Below are positions 43,936 to 52,929 of a stretch of DNA of 64,000 bases, one piece after another. Position 1 is the first letter of the stretch. Each line of letters starts with the position of its first letter. This stretch comes from CAWJHE01 sp963842455 (GTDB taxonomy: Bacteria > Chloroflexota > Anaerolineae > Anaerolineales > UBA4823): the NCBI GenBank assembly GCA_963842455.1, contig CAWJHE010000004.1, positions 1 to 64,000 on the forward strand. Reading direction: 5' to 3'. The notes under the pieces were generated by a model. It ran no database searches. It had not been told where the DNA came from and worked only from the letters and a program-made list of their open reading frames with translations. A program made the position numbers and the translations under genes.

Positions 43936-44922
43936 TTAGAGCCATCCTCGCCTTCGAAGCCAGGCTAGCATAAAAAATGGTGTTATGCAGAGTATGACAA
44001 TAACCACTAAAAATACCGAGGGTTCCATCAAGCTTCGGACTGGATTGCGTGGAAGAAAGAAATTCATCCCAAAAAAAGAAGTAATAAAAGATAAAGGCAT
44101 AAAGAAGGTAGTGATCACGGTTAAGACTTTAACTACTTCATTCATGCGGTTATTGACCATCGACAAGTAGGTCTCCAGTGTTCCAGTGATCAGATCACGC
44201 ATACTCTCCATTAAATCATGCATCCTGACCAAATGATCGTATACATCCCTGAAGTAAACCTGGGCACGGGTATCGATCACATCAAATTCTTCACGGGACA
44301 GCTTATTAAGTACTTCGCGTTGAGGAAAAATAATCCGCCGCAGCTGCAAAACCATCCGCTTTACATTATAAATTCTTTCCAGAGTGTCTGCAGATTGGCG
44401 CCCGAAAACCTGACCCTCCAGCCGGTCGATTTCATCGTCCAGCGCATCAAAGATAGACTGGTAACTGCCTACAACATCATCAATTATCCGGTAGAGTAAA
44501 TGGTCAGAACCAAATTTTAATGCACGCTCATCGGTCTGTAAGGATGACCACAAGTGATCCAAGACTTCGATGGGTTTGTCATGATAGGTTACTATATAAT
44601 TTTTCCCCACAAAAATATCCAACTCAAGAGTTGACAAATCAAGGCTCTCACTTTTTACAAGAGTAATGGCAGAAAAAACCAGATAAAGATATTTCCCCCA
44701 GTTATCTAATTTCGGCACATGTGTCTCTCTCAAGGCATCATCAATTGCCAGTGGATGGAATCCAAAAGTTTTTTCCAATATTTCTTCATCGTCATGACCA
44801 TCCTCATTATGAAAATCTACCCACAATAAACCATCCGGCTCATGGATGGCAAAGGCGATGTCAACTAACTCCAAACCGGTTTTCAACTTCCCATCCGACG
44901 AAAAATGAAGAGCTCGAAACAT
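43936..44922 (-). CDS. corA: CorA-family magnesium transporter
   Basis: 328 residues from ATG 44922 with GGAGGT eight bases upstream. Large cytosolic domain, then two C-terminal membrane segments with the Gly-Met-Asn selectivity motif (Phe-Gly-Met-Asn-Phe, Phe in place of the usual Tyr) and a basic Arg-Arg-Arg-Gly-Trp tail. Forms a pentameric channel for magnesium or cobalt. Confidence 0.92.
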   Translation of the reverse strand: MFRALHFSSDGKLKTGLELVDIAFAIHEPDGLLWVDFHNEDGHDDEEILEKTFGFHPLAIDDALRETHVPKLDNWGKYLYLVFSAITLVKSESLDLSTLELDIFVGKNYIVTYHDKPIEVLDHLWSSLQTDERALKFGSDHLLYRIIDDVVGSYQSIFDALDDEIDRLEGQVFGRQSADTLERIYNVKRMVLQLRRIIFPQREVLNKLSREEFDVIDTRAQVYFRDVYDHLVRMHDLMESMRDLITGTLETYLSMVNNRMNEVVKVLTVITTFFMPLSFITSFFGMNFFLPRNPVRSLMEPSVFLVVIVILCITPFFMLAWLRRRGWL

Positions 44923-44942
44923 ATTTCTACCTCCAAATAAAA

Positions 44943-47477
44943 TTAAGGGAGCATCCATGCTCTCTCAAACCAATCTTTATTTTGAACAACCCAACCTTCT
45001 ACGGATTCTTCACCTTCTGGCATTAATCCAGACACCTTCCACCAGATGGACCCATCCGCTTCGACCGGTCCATCGACTATCATCACATAATCTCCTGCTC
45101 GCAATCGGTTAAGGGTTATTGCTATTCTCGTTGGGTTAGCCCGGATACTTAAATTGGATCCAGCTGGGGTAATCCGGTAGACATCTCCTTTGCGAAAGGC
45201 TAATACAAAAAATGGGGCGCCTCCTGGTAGTGAATCGATCATGCTCCACGCCGGTCTTTCTGGTTGCGCATGCTTAACAATCCAGCCCCATTCAATATCA
45301 CTCAACCTTTCTGTCGTCGATTGATTGAATTCATAATAAGAGAATACCCCTCCTTGAGCAATTTGCAGCTCACCCCCGATAGGCGCAATGACATAGATCC
45401 AATCCAGCCAGCCAGTGCCAGCCTGCAAAACCTGGGAACCCGTATCAGCCAACACAGAAATTGCCACAACAGACATATTTTCTTGGGCTGATTGGACATT
45501 CTGAGTGATCAGCTTCGTAGAAGAAATATCTACCAGACCTAATGGCGCTTGAATCAAGGTGAAATCATTGGAGTCTAAAGGAACGCCTTGGATTTCTTTA
45601 ACAGCAATATCACCCAGGCGCACCAGGCGATCACCCAGGTCGCGCATCTCCTGCATCAAATCTGCCAGGTTTAGATTGTCCTGCTCTTCAGCCAAAAAAC
45701 CTACCATCTGTCTTTGCTCAAGACCATCGACAATCACATTAGCCAGGTAGGATAAGTGGTAAAAATCATCAGGCGCGGGTTCCACAAAGGCAGGCGCCGG
45801 AATAGAAACAGTTGGTCCAGCCTCAGATACCCGACCAGTGTAGAAATTTCTTTCATCAGAACGGTGATGTGCTAAAGCCCAGCGAGCCAGGGCGCTGTTT
45901 AAGTTTCTCTGAACCCACCCAGGCCGGTTCATGAATGATGGAAACTTATCAGGATATTCTTGCGGGAAGGGAAAAAATGCTAGATTCCAGGCGCCCCAAA
46001 AGGTGCTTTGCCTTTGTCCATCATCCTGCAATCGAAAGGCGTCTTGCAAACTGGGCAAATCTTGTGAATATGCCTCAGGCTGTGTGGGGGCGTAAGATTT
46101 CAGGATCTGTTCTGCAACTTGCCACCCTGCAACAGCCATCCAATCCAGGCCACTGGCTGTGTGCTGCGGTAATGCAGTTGCTTCCTCACGGAGAACTGGC
46201 AAGCTGGAAAGAACAAGTGTATCCGGTAAATACCTTCTGCCCAAAAAACGCCAATCTCGGCTACCGGACATATCATCTGAAAGAGATACCAGAGGCGAAT
46301 ACGCTCTGGGGGGCGGTAAGGTCTGTGCCAAAACCCGAAAAACCTGCCATGTGCTTTCATCAGAAAATGCCAATACAGAAATCTTGTTTCCGTAAACACG
46401 GTCTATCAATTGAGCATACCGACGGGGATCATCATCTTGCGAACGTCCATAGAAAAAGGCCATCGTTTCATCTAAATCTGCCCACAATTGCGCAGACGGC
46501 TTTCCAGCAACACTGGCGCGCTGTAATGCCAGGTTTATGATTAACGGGGCACGCGAGGCTGGCAGACCAGGTCTATCCTCTAAGGAAAAACCTACCTGTT
46601 CAAACCAGGTTTTACCGCGAAAATATGCTTCCAGTGTATGATCACCTTGATAAAAATAAGGCGCCTCAAAAGAGCTGAAGTCGAGCTTTACCCCAGGGAA
46701 GATGACCAATTCCTCAACCAGCGAGCTATTGAGCACTTGCCCTACCTGTGCCAGGGAAAGCATTTCCAGGTCTGTATCCAAATCGAGCTGAACTTCAGGC
46801 TCCAGAAGACGAAGCCCTACTGAAAGATAAAGCACTGCCAGTTTTGCATCTTTTTCAAGCACGCTTCCTTGCAAACCGGGTAAATATCCCTGAATTTCAT
46901 CCAAAGTAGATTGAGCTACATCAGCCAGTCGCCTGGACAGCTCCTCTCGCTCCAATGCTCGCAGCAAAGCATCGCCAGTTGTTTTCAAGGCATGGCTGGC
47001 AGCATCTGTGGTTAGATAATATGGCTGACCATGAAGAGCAGAAACCTTATGCCGGATACTGCTAAAATCCCCTTCTTGACTTTGGATGACAACAAACCCA
47101 TTTTGCGTTAGGTAACGCTGTTGAGAATTGGTCAACCCGGCAGTCACACCTGCGTTGCTGATCCGATCCAAATCAACTGGGAATTCAGTCCAGCTTGTAC
47201 TGCCAGGAACGGCTTCCCAACCCTGGACATTTGTGTCTGCAAAGGGTTGTTCTGGTAGCAGGGGAATGGGTTCGATTTCAAAAGCAGGCGAAGCCGCAGA
47301 TTCAGGAAAAAGAGTCTGCGTGATGATTGGCGTCGCCTGATGAGTTTCAGAGAAAGCTGGAGAAGGTGTTTCTCCCCTGCCGGCTACTGTCGGCGTCAAA
47401 GGCGGAGGCGTAGGAATGACCTGGCATGACAAAATCAGTAGCCATAAACAAAGTACAGGCAAAAATAACTTTTTCAT
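44943..47477 (-). CDS. DUF3160 lipoprotein with C-terminal SH3-like domain
   Basis: 844 residues. Signal peptide ending in the lipobox Leu-Ile-Leu-Ser-Cys18, then a Thr/Pro-rich linker and a long DUF3160 region (about 140-720), helical with Tyr-Tyr-Leu-Thr-Thr-Asp-Ala near its start. The last 80 residues resemble a bacterial SH3 domain (Ile-Arg-Ala-Asn-Pro; Trp-Trp-Lys-Val-Ser-Gly; Glu-Gly-Trp-Val). The role of DUF3160 is unknown; the SH3 part suggests cell-wall binding. Ends 20 bp before corA. Confidence 0.85.
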   Translation of the reverse strand: MKKLFLPVLCLWLLILSCQVIPTPPPLTPTVAGRGETPSPAFSETHQATPIITQTLFPESAASPAFEIEPIPLLPEQPFADTNVQGWEAVPGSTSWTEFPVDLDRISNAGVTAGLTNSQQRYLTQNGFVVIQSQEGDFSSIRHKVSALHGQPYYLTTDAASHALKTTGDALLRALEREELSRRLADVAQSTLDEIQGYLPGLQGSVLEKDAKLAVLYLSVGLRLLEPEVQLDLDTDLEMLSLAQVGQVLNSSLVEELVIFPGVKLDFSSFEAPYFYQGDHTLEAYFRGKTWFEQVGFSLEDRPGLPASRAPLIINLALQRASVAGKPSAQLWADLDETMAFFYGRSQDDDPRRYAQLIDRVYGNKISVLAFSDESTWQVFRVLAQTLPPPRAYSPLVSLSDDMSGSRDWRFLGRRYLPDTLVLSSLPVLREEATALPQHTASGLDWMAVAGWQVAEQILKSYAPTQPEAYSQDLPSLQDAFRLQDDGQRQSTFWGAWNLAFFPFPQEYPDKFPSFMNRPGWVQRNLNSALARWALAHHRSDERNFYTGRVSEAGPTVSIPAPAFVEPAPDDFYHLSYLANVIVDGLEQRQMVGFLAEEQDNLNLADLMQEMRDLGDRLVRLGDIAVKEIQGVPLDSNDFTLIQAPLGLVDISSTKLITQNVQSAQENMSVVAISVLADTGSQVLQAGTGWLDWIYVIAPIGGELQIAQGGVFSYYEFNQSTTERLSDIEWGWIVKHAQPERPAWSMIDSLPGGAPFFVLAFRKGDVYRITPAGSNLSIRANPTRIAITLNRLRAGDYVMIVDGPVEADGSIWWKVSGLMPEGEESVEGWVVQNKDWFERAWMLP

Positions 47478-47516
47478 GGTTCTAGCTTATTTAAAAAGGC
47501 GCTCTATCTAAAGAAT

Positions 47517-48779
47517 TCAAAGATATGCGAGCCATATCCATAAAGTCGATATTAGCAGCGAAACCAGGACAGTTGGCAAGCCAATGCGAAAGAACTCCCA
47601 AAATGAAATCCGGAATCCGCTCCGTTCAGCAATGCTGGCCACAACTAAATTAGCAGAAGCGCCGACCAGAGTCAAGTTACCGCCCAGGTCAGCTCCCAAG
47701 GCTAAAGCCCACCATAAGGGTTTAATCAGCATACTCTCACCCAGGTTTTCAACCAGTGGAATCATGGTAGCCGTATAGGGGATGTTGTCGATAATTCCCG
47801 AGAAAAAAGCTGATATCCATAACAAGCTCATCGAAGTGATCGAAAGGTCGTTGTGAGTCAGGCTAACCAATTGATCTGCGACCCGATCCACCACTCCGGT
47901 TTTTACCAGGCCTTCAACGGTTACAAAAAGACCCACAAAAAACATCAACATAGCCCATTCCACATGTTCTAAAATTTCAGCAGGGGACCTCTTGGTCCAG
48001 ATAAGCAGGATTGTGGCTCCTAATAATGCAATGGTTGCCGGTTCCAGATGAAAAAAATGGGCAAAGAAAAATCCCACTAGAACCAAACTGAGAATGATTA
48101 ACGATTGAGCTAACAGTACCGGGTTGCGGATTAACCCCCTGGTTTGAATTCTTAGTACAGATTGTCTTCGATCAGGTTCCACAACCAATTTTTTACGAAA
48201 AAACACGGCGCATGCAGCCAGAAAAACGATGAGGATCATGATCGTAGGCGGCGCCATGTTAACAAAAAATTGAGAAAAATCAATATTTGCATGGCTGGCT
48301 ATCATGATATTGGGAGGATCACCAATTAATGTCGCCGCCCCACCAATATTCGATGATAATGTTTGAGTGATCAAGAATGGCACAGGGCTTAATCCCAGGT
48401 CGGTTGCCACAAATAATGTGACCGGCGCCATCAAGACCACTACCGTGACATTATCTAATAATGCCGATGAAACAGCCGTTATCGCACACAAAATCACCAG
48501 TATCCGAATTGGATCGCCTTTCCCCAGCCTGACTGCTTTGACGGCCATCCATTGAAAGACGCCTGTCTCCCCCAACAAATAGGCAATCATCATCATTCCT
48601 GTAAGCAAGAATATTACGTTCAAATCCAGGGCACGAAAAGCTTCCTCTTGCGATAAAACCCCCAGCAGAATCATCAGCATTCCACCCAGCAAGGCTGTTG
48701 GCGTTCGATGAACTCGTTCGCTGACGATAATAGCATAGGTGATCAAGAACAGGAGAACCGCCAGAACCTGGTCAGTCAT
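47517..48779 (-). CDS. ArsB/NhaD-family ion transporter
   Basis: 420 residues with eleven or so membrane segments in two inverted halves. Family motifs: Asn-Ile-Gly-Gly-Ala-Ala-Thr-Leu-Ile-Gly-Asp-Pro-Pro-Asn near 135-150, and Gly-Gly-Asn-Leu-Thr-Leu-Val-Gly-Ala-Ser-Ala-Asn in the second half. Related carriers move arsenite, Na+/H+ or dicarboxylates; no arsenic genes are nearby. Its start overlaps the stop of the PII/CBS gene (ATGA), so the two are coupled and that protein may gate it. Confidence 0.88.
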   Translation of the reverse strand: MTDQVLAVLLFLITYAIIVSERVHRTPTALLGGMLMILLGVLSQEEAFRALDLNVIFLLTGMMMIAYLLGETGVFQWMAVKAVRLGKGDPIRILVILCAITAVSSALLDNVTVVVLMAPVTLFVATDLGLSPVPFLITQTLSSNIGGAATLIGDPPNIMIASHANIDFSQFFVNMAPPTIMILIVFLAACAVFFRKKLVVEPDRRQSVLRIQTRGLIRNPVLLAQSLIILSLVLVGFFFAHFFHLEPATIALLGATILLIWTKRSPAEILEHVEWAMLMFFVGLFVTVEGLVKTGVVDRVADQLVSLTHNDLSITSMSLLWISAFFSGIIDNIPYTATMIPLVENLGESMLIKPLWWALALGADLGGNLTLVGASANLVVASIAERSGFRISFWEFFRIGLPTVLVSLLISTLWIWLAYL

Positions 48780-49654
48780 ACCTGCTCCTCATTACCACTC
48801 TTTGCCCTCCAGCAGAATGCCATCAGTTCCAACAAATTAATGTAACCCACTACATGGTAATGATCATCGATAACAGGAACCCCGTTTAGCTTCTCGACAT
48901 GCAGCACATGGAATACTTTCTCCAGACCATCCTGCATTTTCACCCACACTGGCGGTCTCATCAAGTCTTCTGCTGTGCGCACCTTCGAACGCTGGAGGTA
49001 AGTCAAGACTTTTTCGATATCCGTCGCTTCGCTGATAAATTCTTCGGGAAACATTTCATAAAACATGGTGTCAGCCAGCGAGGCAATATCAATCAACCCA
49101 ATCAGTCTTTCTTCACGGTTAACCACACATGTAACTTGCACCCGCGGCCGGGTCAGAATAGCTTCTACTACCTGGTGCAAAGGTGCATCCGCCTGCACCT
49201 GAACAGCCTCCAGGTCCATCATTTTTATAATTTGTGAGACTTGGATTTTTTGATCTAATACTAAGGAATCGGCCTGCGGTTCAGAGGGTGTGGCAGATGT
49301 TGTCAGTGAATAGCCGCGCTTGCGTATCCCGAGCGCATGACTGACAGGCAATGCAAACAAAATTCCACTATGAGGGCGATCGAAGCCCTCGACGATCTGG
49401 TCCGCCTCAGAGATAGCCTTTTCTAACAAAATCTCATCGCTGATAACGCTAATCAGCGTCCGCTGGGGCACATTTTCATGCTCAAACAAGCGTCCAATGC
49501 CACCCAGTCCAATCTTTTTTAGCCAGTTCTCTGCCTGGTCGCCTCCCACGCTATTCAAAATCGTAACACCGGGCACACCAATGCGTCTCCAGGCTTCTAA
49601 CAAAGCAGGAAGGCGAGACAAATCGTGCAAAATAACCACCAGCATATATGTCAT
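48776..49654 (-). CDS. PII-like domain fused to tandem CBS domains
   Basis: 292 residues from ATG 49654 with GGGAGGA upstream. Residues 1-105 have the beta-alpha-beta arrangement of PII-like proteins (Met-Leu-Val-Val-Ile-Leu-His; Gly-Val-Pro-Gly-Val-Thr-Ile-Leu). Two CBS motifs follow (about 145-200 and 235-285). Both modules bind adenine nucleotides or related ligands. Coupling to the ArsB/NhaD transporter by ATGA suggests a nucleotide-responsive regulator of it. Confidence 0.75.
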   Translation of the reverse strand: MTYMLVVILHDLSRLPALLEAWRRIGVPGVTILNSVGGDQAENWLKKIGLGGIGRLFEHENVPQRTLISVISDEILLEKAISEADQIVEGFDRPHSGILFALPVSHALGIRKRGYSLTTSATPSEPQADSLVLDQKIQVSQIIKMMDLEAVQVQADAPLHQVVEAILTRPRVQVTCVVNREERLIGLIDIASLADTMFYEMFPEEFISEATDIEKVLTYLQRSKVRTAEDLMRPPVWVKMQDGLEKVFHVLHVEKLNGVPVIDDHYHVVGYINLLELMAFCWRAKSGNEEQV

Positions 49655-49704
49655 GTTTTTCCTCCCAACGAATCCGGGTAAACGAAAAGACCAACTGGAT
49701 GCAG

Positions 49705-50259
49705 TTATACCGATCGCGCCAGAGCCGTCATTGCCAGCACCAACACCCCCAAAATCAGGTTCAAGCGCATAAGATTCTCTTCCTGGCGCAGGATGCGCGC
49801 TTCGTTTTCGAGAACACTACGTCCTTGTTTTGGTCGTTCATAGTCTGTATCAGACCGTTGAGCCAGGTCGAGCGCCCTCACCAAAGCCAGGCGGCGAACC
49901 TGAGGCAACAATCCCCAGGTAAGATAAGCTGAAACACCAGCCATCCCTAAAAAGAGAATGTGTTTAATTAGAATTGCACCTGCCCAAAGGTTGCCGATCG
50001 AGAAGAATCCATCATAATTCGGGTTAGCGCCCATTTGCAGCATTCCAGTACCGGCCAGGATCGCCAGGCTAAACCATGCCAAAGGATCAAAGCGCCTTTG
50101 CAGGGCGCCGAGAAAACGCGCATAACCTTCCGCTGGCAAACTTTTCCGCGCAGCAGGTAATACTAGCCAGGCTATTGCCGCCAATCCCCCAATCCATGCT
50201 ACAGTAGCCAGCATATGCAACCAGTAAGCCATTGCAAGCACCCACAGGGAGTTTAGCAT
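49705..50259 (-). CDS. CopD-like membrane protein
   Basis: 184 residues with four membrane segments. Tyr-Trp-Leu-His-Met-Leu-Ala-Thr-Val-Ala-Trp-Ile-Gly-Gly near the start and Leu-Ile-Lys-His-Ile-Leu-Phe match the histidines of the CopD/DUF2269-type family, which may bind heme or copper. Charged segment at about 130-160. Function uncertain. Confidence 0.65.
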   Translation of the reverse strand: MLNSLWVLAMAYWLHMLATVAWIGGLAAIAWLVLPAARKSLPAEGYARFLGALQRRFDPLAWFSLAILAGTGMLQMGANPNYDGFFSIGNLWAGAILIKHILFLGMAGVSAYLTWGLLPQVRRLALVRALDLAQRSDTDYERPKQGRSVLENEARILRQEENLMRLNLILGVLVLAMTALARSV

Positions 50260-50283
50260 ACGCAGTTTTTCTCCTGGTAAGAT

Positions 50284-51354
50284 TTACGGCGAAACGGTCG
50301 GTTGCTCTTCGTTCTTTGGTTCACTCAGGGCTGCACAGCGGCCTGCAATGTCTGCATAGGCCTGTTCCAATTCGGGATCGGATGCGATCGAGAGTGCAAT
50401 TTCCAATTGAGCGGCTGCATCACACCATCGTTTTTGCTGGGCTAACAATTTGGCATAATTAAACAAGGATGTCCGATATCGCTGTGCTGCAGTCAAGCCT
50501 GAACCATCGCGCAAATTGGGCACATGAGGCGCTACCTGTCCAAAATAATAGGCAGCCTGCCCCCAGTCAATCTCCCAGAAACTGGCGCCGGTGATATACA
50601 AGGTGGTCCAGTTCAGAATTCCTTTAGCCTCGGTATCCAGTAAGCCAAAACGAGAAGCCAGGGTCAAGTCGTAGATACCGCCTTCCAAATCGGACTTGTT
50701 GATAATTTTATCTCTGCCGCGGCTACGCAATGCCAGAAACAACATTCCATCTACTTCCACACTGTGGAAATCCGGATCGGCTTTACGCAAGGTGAGCAAA
50801 GTTTCAAAGGCATTATCCCAATCTTCATCTAATAAATATTGCTGGCTTTGGTCAAACATTTCCTGCACACCGCGCATGTCGGGCGTAGGCGTTAGTGTTG
50901 GCGTGGGGATCAGGGTTGGGGTAGCTGTCGTATTGAGATATAGCAGCACTTCCGACAACTTATCCATAGCCCCAGGATAAGCGGGGTCAATTTGAATGAC
51001 ATATTCGAAACGTTGCCGGGCGCGAAAATACTGACCTTCTTCCAACTCTTGCATTCCCAATTGGAATTGTTCACCAACTACCTGGGCAAGTTGGGTCGTT
51101 TCTGCGCTTTGACGCAGGTCAATACCTGAAGAGTAACCACCCAAAGCGCTAAGAGCGGCAATGATGATTAACGCCAGAATCCCAAGTAAAGTATAAACCA
51201 GGGTTGGAGAGCGTTTTTTCTTAAGAATGCTTGTTTCTTTCAGCTCACTGCCAATCTCTCCGGACAATCCGTTTGGCGAAAGCTGGTCGGGCTGTTGATC
51301 GTTGTCAACTGGTACATTTACAGGTTGTGGTTCGTTTGGGTTCTCATTTTCCAT
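50284..51354 (-). CDS. Membrane-anchored TPR-like protein
   Basis: About 356 residues from ATG 51354, seven bases after a TATAAT box. A Pro/Gln/Asp-rich N-terminus (1-45) precedes one membrane segment (about 52-73). Outside are two TPR-like regions separated by a Thr-Pro linker (Thr-Pro-Thr-Leu-Ile-Pro-Thr-Pro-Thr). Probably a scaffold on the cell surface. Same style as the C39/TPR protein at 36958. Confidence 0.65.
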   Translation of the reverse strand: MENENPNEPQPVNVPVDNDQQPDQLSPNGLSGEIGSELKETSILKKKRSPTLVYTLLGILALIIIAALSALGGYSSGIDLRQSAETTQLAQVVGEQFQLGMQELEEGQYFRARQRFEYVIQIDPAYPGAMDKLSEVLLYLNTTATPTLIPTPTLTPTPDMRGVQEMFDQSQQYLLDEDWDNAFETLLTLRKADPDFHSVEVDGMLFLALRSRGRDKIINKSDLEGGIYDLTLASRFGLLDTEAKGILNWTTLYITGASFWEIDWGQAAYYFGQVAPHVPNLRDGSGLTAAQRYRTSLFNYAKLLAQQKRWCDAAAQLEIALSIASDPELEQAYADIAGRCAALSEPKNEEQPTVSP

Positions 51355-51361
51355 GTTGCCC

Positions 51362-51410
51362 ATTATACCGCAGCTCTTCCTTCTCGCATCATTCTTCAAA
51401 GAGGTATAAT
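51362..51410. promoter_or_regulatory. Divergent -10 boxes with almost no leader
   Basis: TATAAT on the minus strand (51367-51362) is seven bases from the TPR gene ATG; TATAAT on the plus strand (51405-51410) is six bases from the thioesterase ATG. Both transcripts would begin near the start codon. No clear -35 boxes. Confidence 0.5.
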
Positions 51411-51416
51411 CCTGGT

Positions 51417-51866
51417 ATGACCCTATTTCATTATTATCATCCGGTGGAAGTACGCTACTCAGACCTTGACCCTCAAGGGCATTTGAATAACGCACGTTAC
51501 CTGACCTATTTTGAACAGGCGCGCATCAACTATATCGTCCACATTGGCTTGTGGCAAGGCGGCTCATTTTTAGATATGGGATTTATCGTTGCCAATGCAC
51601 AGATTAATTTTTTAGCGCCAGTCTTTTTCGGCCAAAAGTTAAAGGTTGGAGCACGCATTACGCATTTAGGCAATAAAAGTATGAATATGGAGTACAGTCT
51701 GCTGGATCTTGAATCGAACCAGGAGCTGGCCAATGGTTCCACAGTTTTAGTGGCCTACGATTATCAAAGCGGAAAAACGGTCCCTATTCCAGAGCAATGG
51801 AGACAGGTTATTAGCGAGTTTGAAGGTTTATCAAGAAAATCTACTCACAGGATAGAAAACGGATGA
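51417..51866 (+). CDS. Acyl-CoA thioesterase (4-hydroxybenzoyl-CoA thioesterase fold)
   Basis: 149 residues from ATG 51417. Val-Arg-Tyr-Ser-Asp-Leu-Asp-Pro-Gln-Gly-His-Leu-Asn-Asn-Ala-Arg-Tyr is the hotdog-fold signature, with Asp as the catalytic acid. Probably cleaves short-chain or aromatic acyl-CoA. Overlaps the next gene by ATGA. Confidence 0.9.
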   Translation: MTLFHYYHPVEVRYSDLDPQGHLNNARYLTYFEQARINYIVHIGLWQGGSFLDMGFIVANAQINFLAPVFFGQKLKVGARITHLGNKSMNMEYSLLDLESNQELANGSTVLVAYDYQSGKTVPIPEQWRQVISEFEGLSRKSTHRIENG

Positions 51867-52909
51867 TATTACCCGATGTAAATACCAGTTACTTATTAAA
51901 TTTTTTAGCTCAATTACTCAACACCCCCAGCCCAACCGGTTTTGCTCAGCAAGGAATCGAAGCGACGCGCCAGGCAATGCTAGCCTTTCCAGACATTCAA
52001 CTTTCGCTCACCCGCAAAGGAGCCCTGGTGGGACACTGGAAAGGAGAACAATCCGATGCGCCACGTGCTCTAACCGCCCATGCAGACACCTTGGGAGCCA
52101 TGGTTAAGGAAATTAAGCCTAATGGACGGCTGCTATTAACCAAAATTGGTGGGTTTGCCTGGAATACGGTCGAAGGTGAAGGCTGTACAATCTTCACACG
52201 GCGCGGCGATCCGATACGCGGCTCTTTTTTGTTATCGAAGGCCTCCTCACATGTTCACGGCAAAGCAGTCATGGAAACGCCTCGCGATGACCATCAAATG
52301 GAAGTACGGCTGGATGAACGAACCCAAAATGCAGATGAAACCCGTGATTTGGGCATCGAAGTCGGAGATTTTGTTGCCTTTGATCCGCGCGTGGAGATTA
52401 CAAACGGTTTTATTCGCTCTCGCCATCTTGACGATAAAGCCTGCGTGGCATGCATTCTGGCTGCCATCCAGGCTATGCAACAAGCCAAGCTGAAACCACG
52501 CCAAAACACAATTTTTCACATCAGCAATTACGAAGAAGTGGGGCATGGCGCTTCTGCTGGCATCCCGGCTGAAGTAACCGAGTTGCTCACAGTGGACATG
52601 GCCGCTGTAGGCGATGGACAAACTTCGGATGAGTTTCACGCCACTTTGTGCGTTAAAGATTCGGGGGGACCCTATCATCATGGGATGAGCCAACGCTTGC
52701 GTGGACTGGCAGACCAATTCCAGATTCCTTATAAGGTGGATATTTATCCTCAGTACGGATCAGACGGTGAAGCATTTTGGCGCGCTGGTGGAGATGTGGC
52801 CGTAGCCTTAATTGGACCCGGCGTAGATGCGTCGCATAATTATGAACGCACACACACAGAGGCATTGCTAGCCACCACCCGTTGGATTCTGGCTTATTTA
52901 TTGACCTGA
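51863..52909 (+). CDS. M42-family metallo-aminopeptidase
   Basis: 348 residues. Zinc ligands are in Leu-Thr-Ala-His-Ala-Asp-Thr-Leu-Gly, Arg-His-Leu-Asp-Asp-Lys, Ser-Asn-Tyr-Glu-Glu-Val-Gly-His-Gly and Thr-Val-Asp-Met, with a last His in Glu-Arg-Thr-His-Thr-Glu-Ala. Cytosolic large-assembly aminopeptidase, or a glucanase by older naming. Coupled to the thioesterase gene by ATGA. Confidence 0.9.
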   Translation: MILPDVNTSYLLNFLAQLLNTPSPTGFAQQGIEATRQAMLAFPDIQLSLTRKGALVGHWKGEQSDAPRALTAHADTLGAMVKEIKPNGRLLLTKIGGFAWNTVEGEGCTIFTRRGDPIRGSFLLSKASSHVHGKAVMETPRDDHQMEVRLDERTQNADETRDLGIEVGDFVAFDPRVEITNGFIRSRHLDDKACVACILAAIQAMQQAKLKPRQNTIFHISNYEEVGHGASAGIPAEVTELLTVDMAAVGDGQTSDEFHATLCVKDSGGPYHHGMSQRLRGLADQFQIPYKVDIYPQYGSDGEAFWRAGGDVAVALIGPGVDASHNYERTHTEALLATTRWILAYLLT

Positions 52910-52929
52910 TTCCAAACAGGTCGGGAGGC

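Noticed and set aside
45935..46540. 201-codon plus-strand frame within the DUF3160 gene
   Set aside because: Entirely inside a well-supported gene on the other strand, no start signal and unnatural composition.
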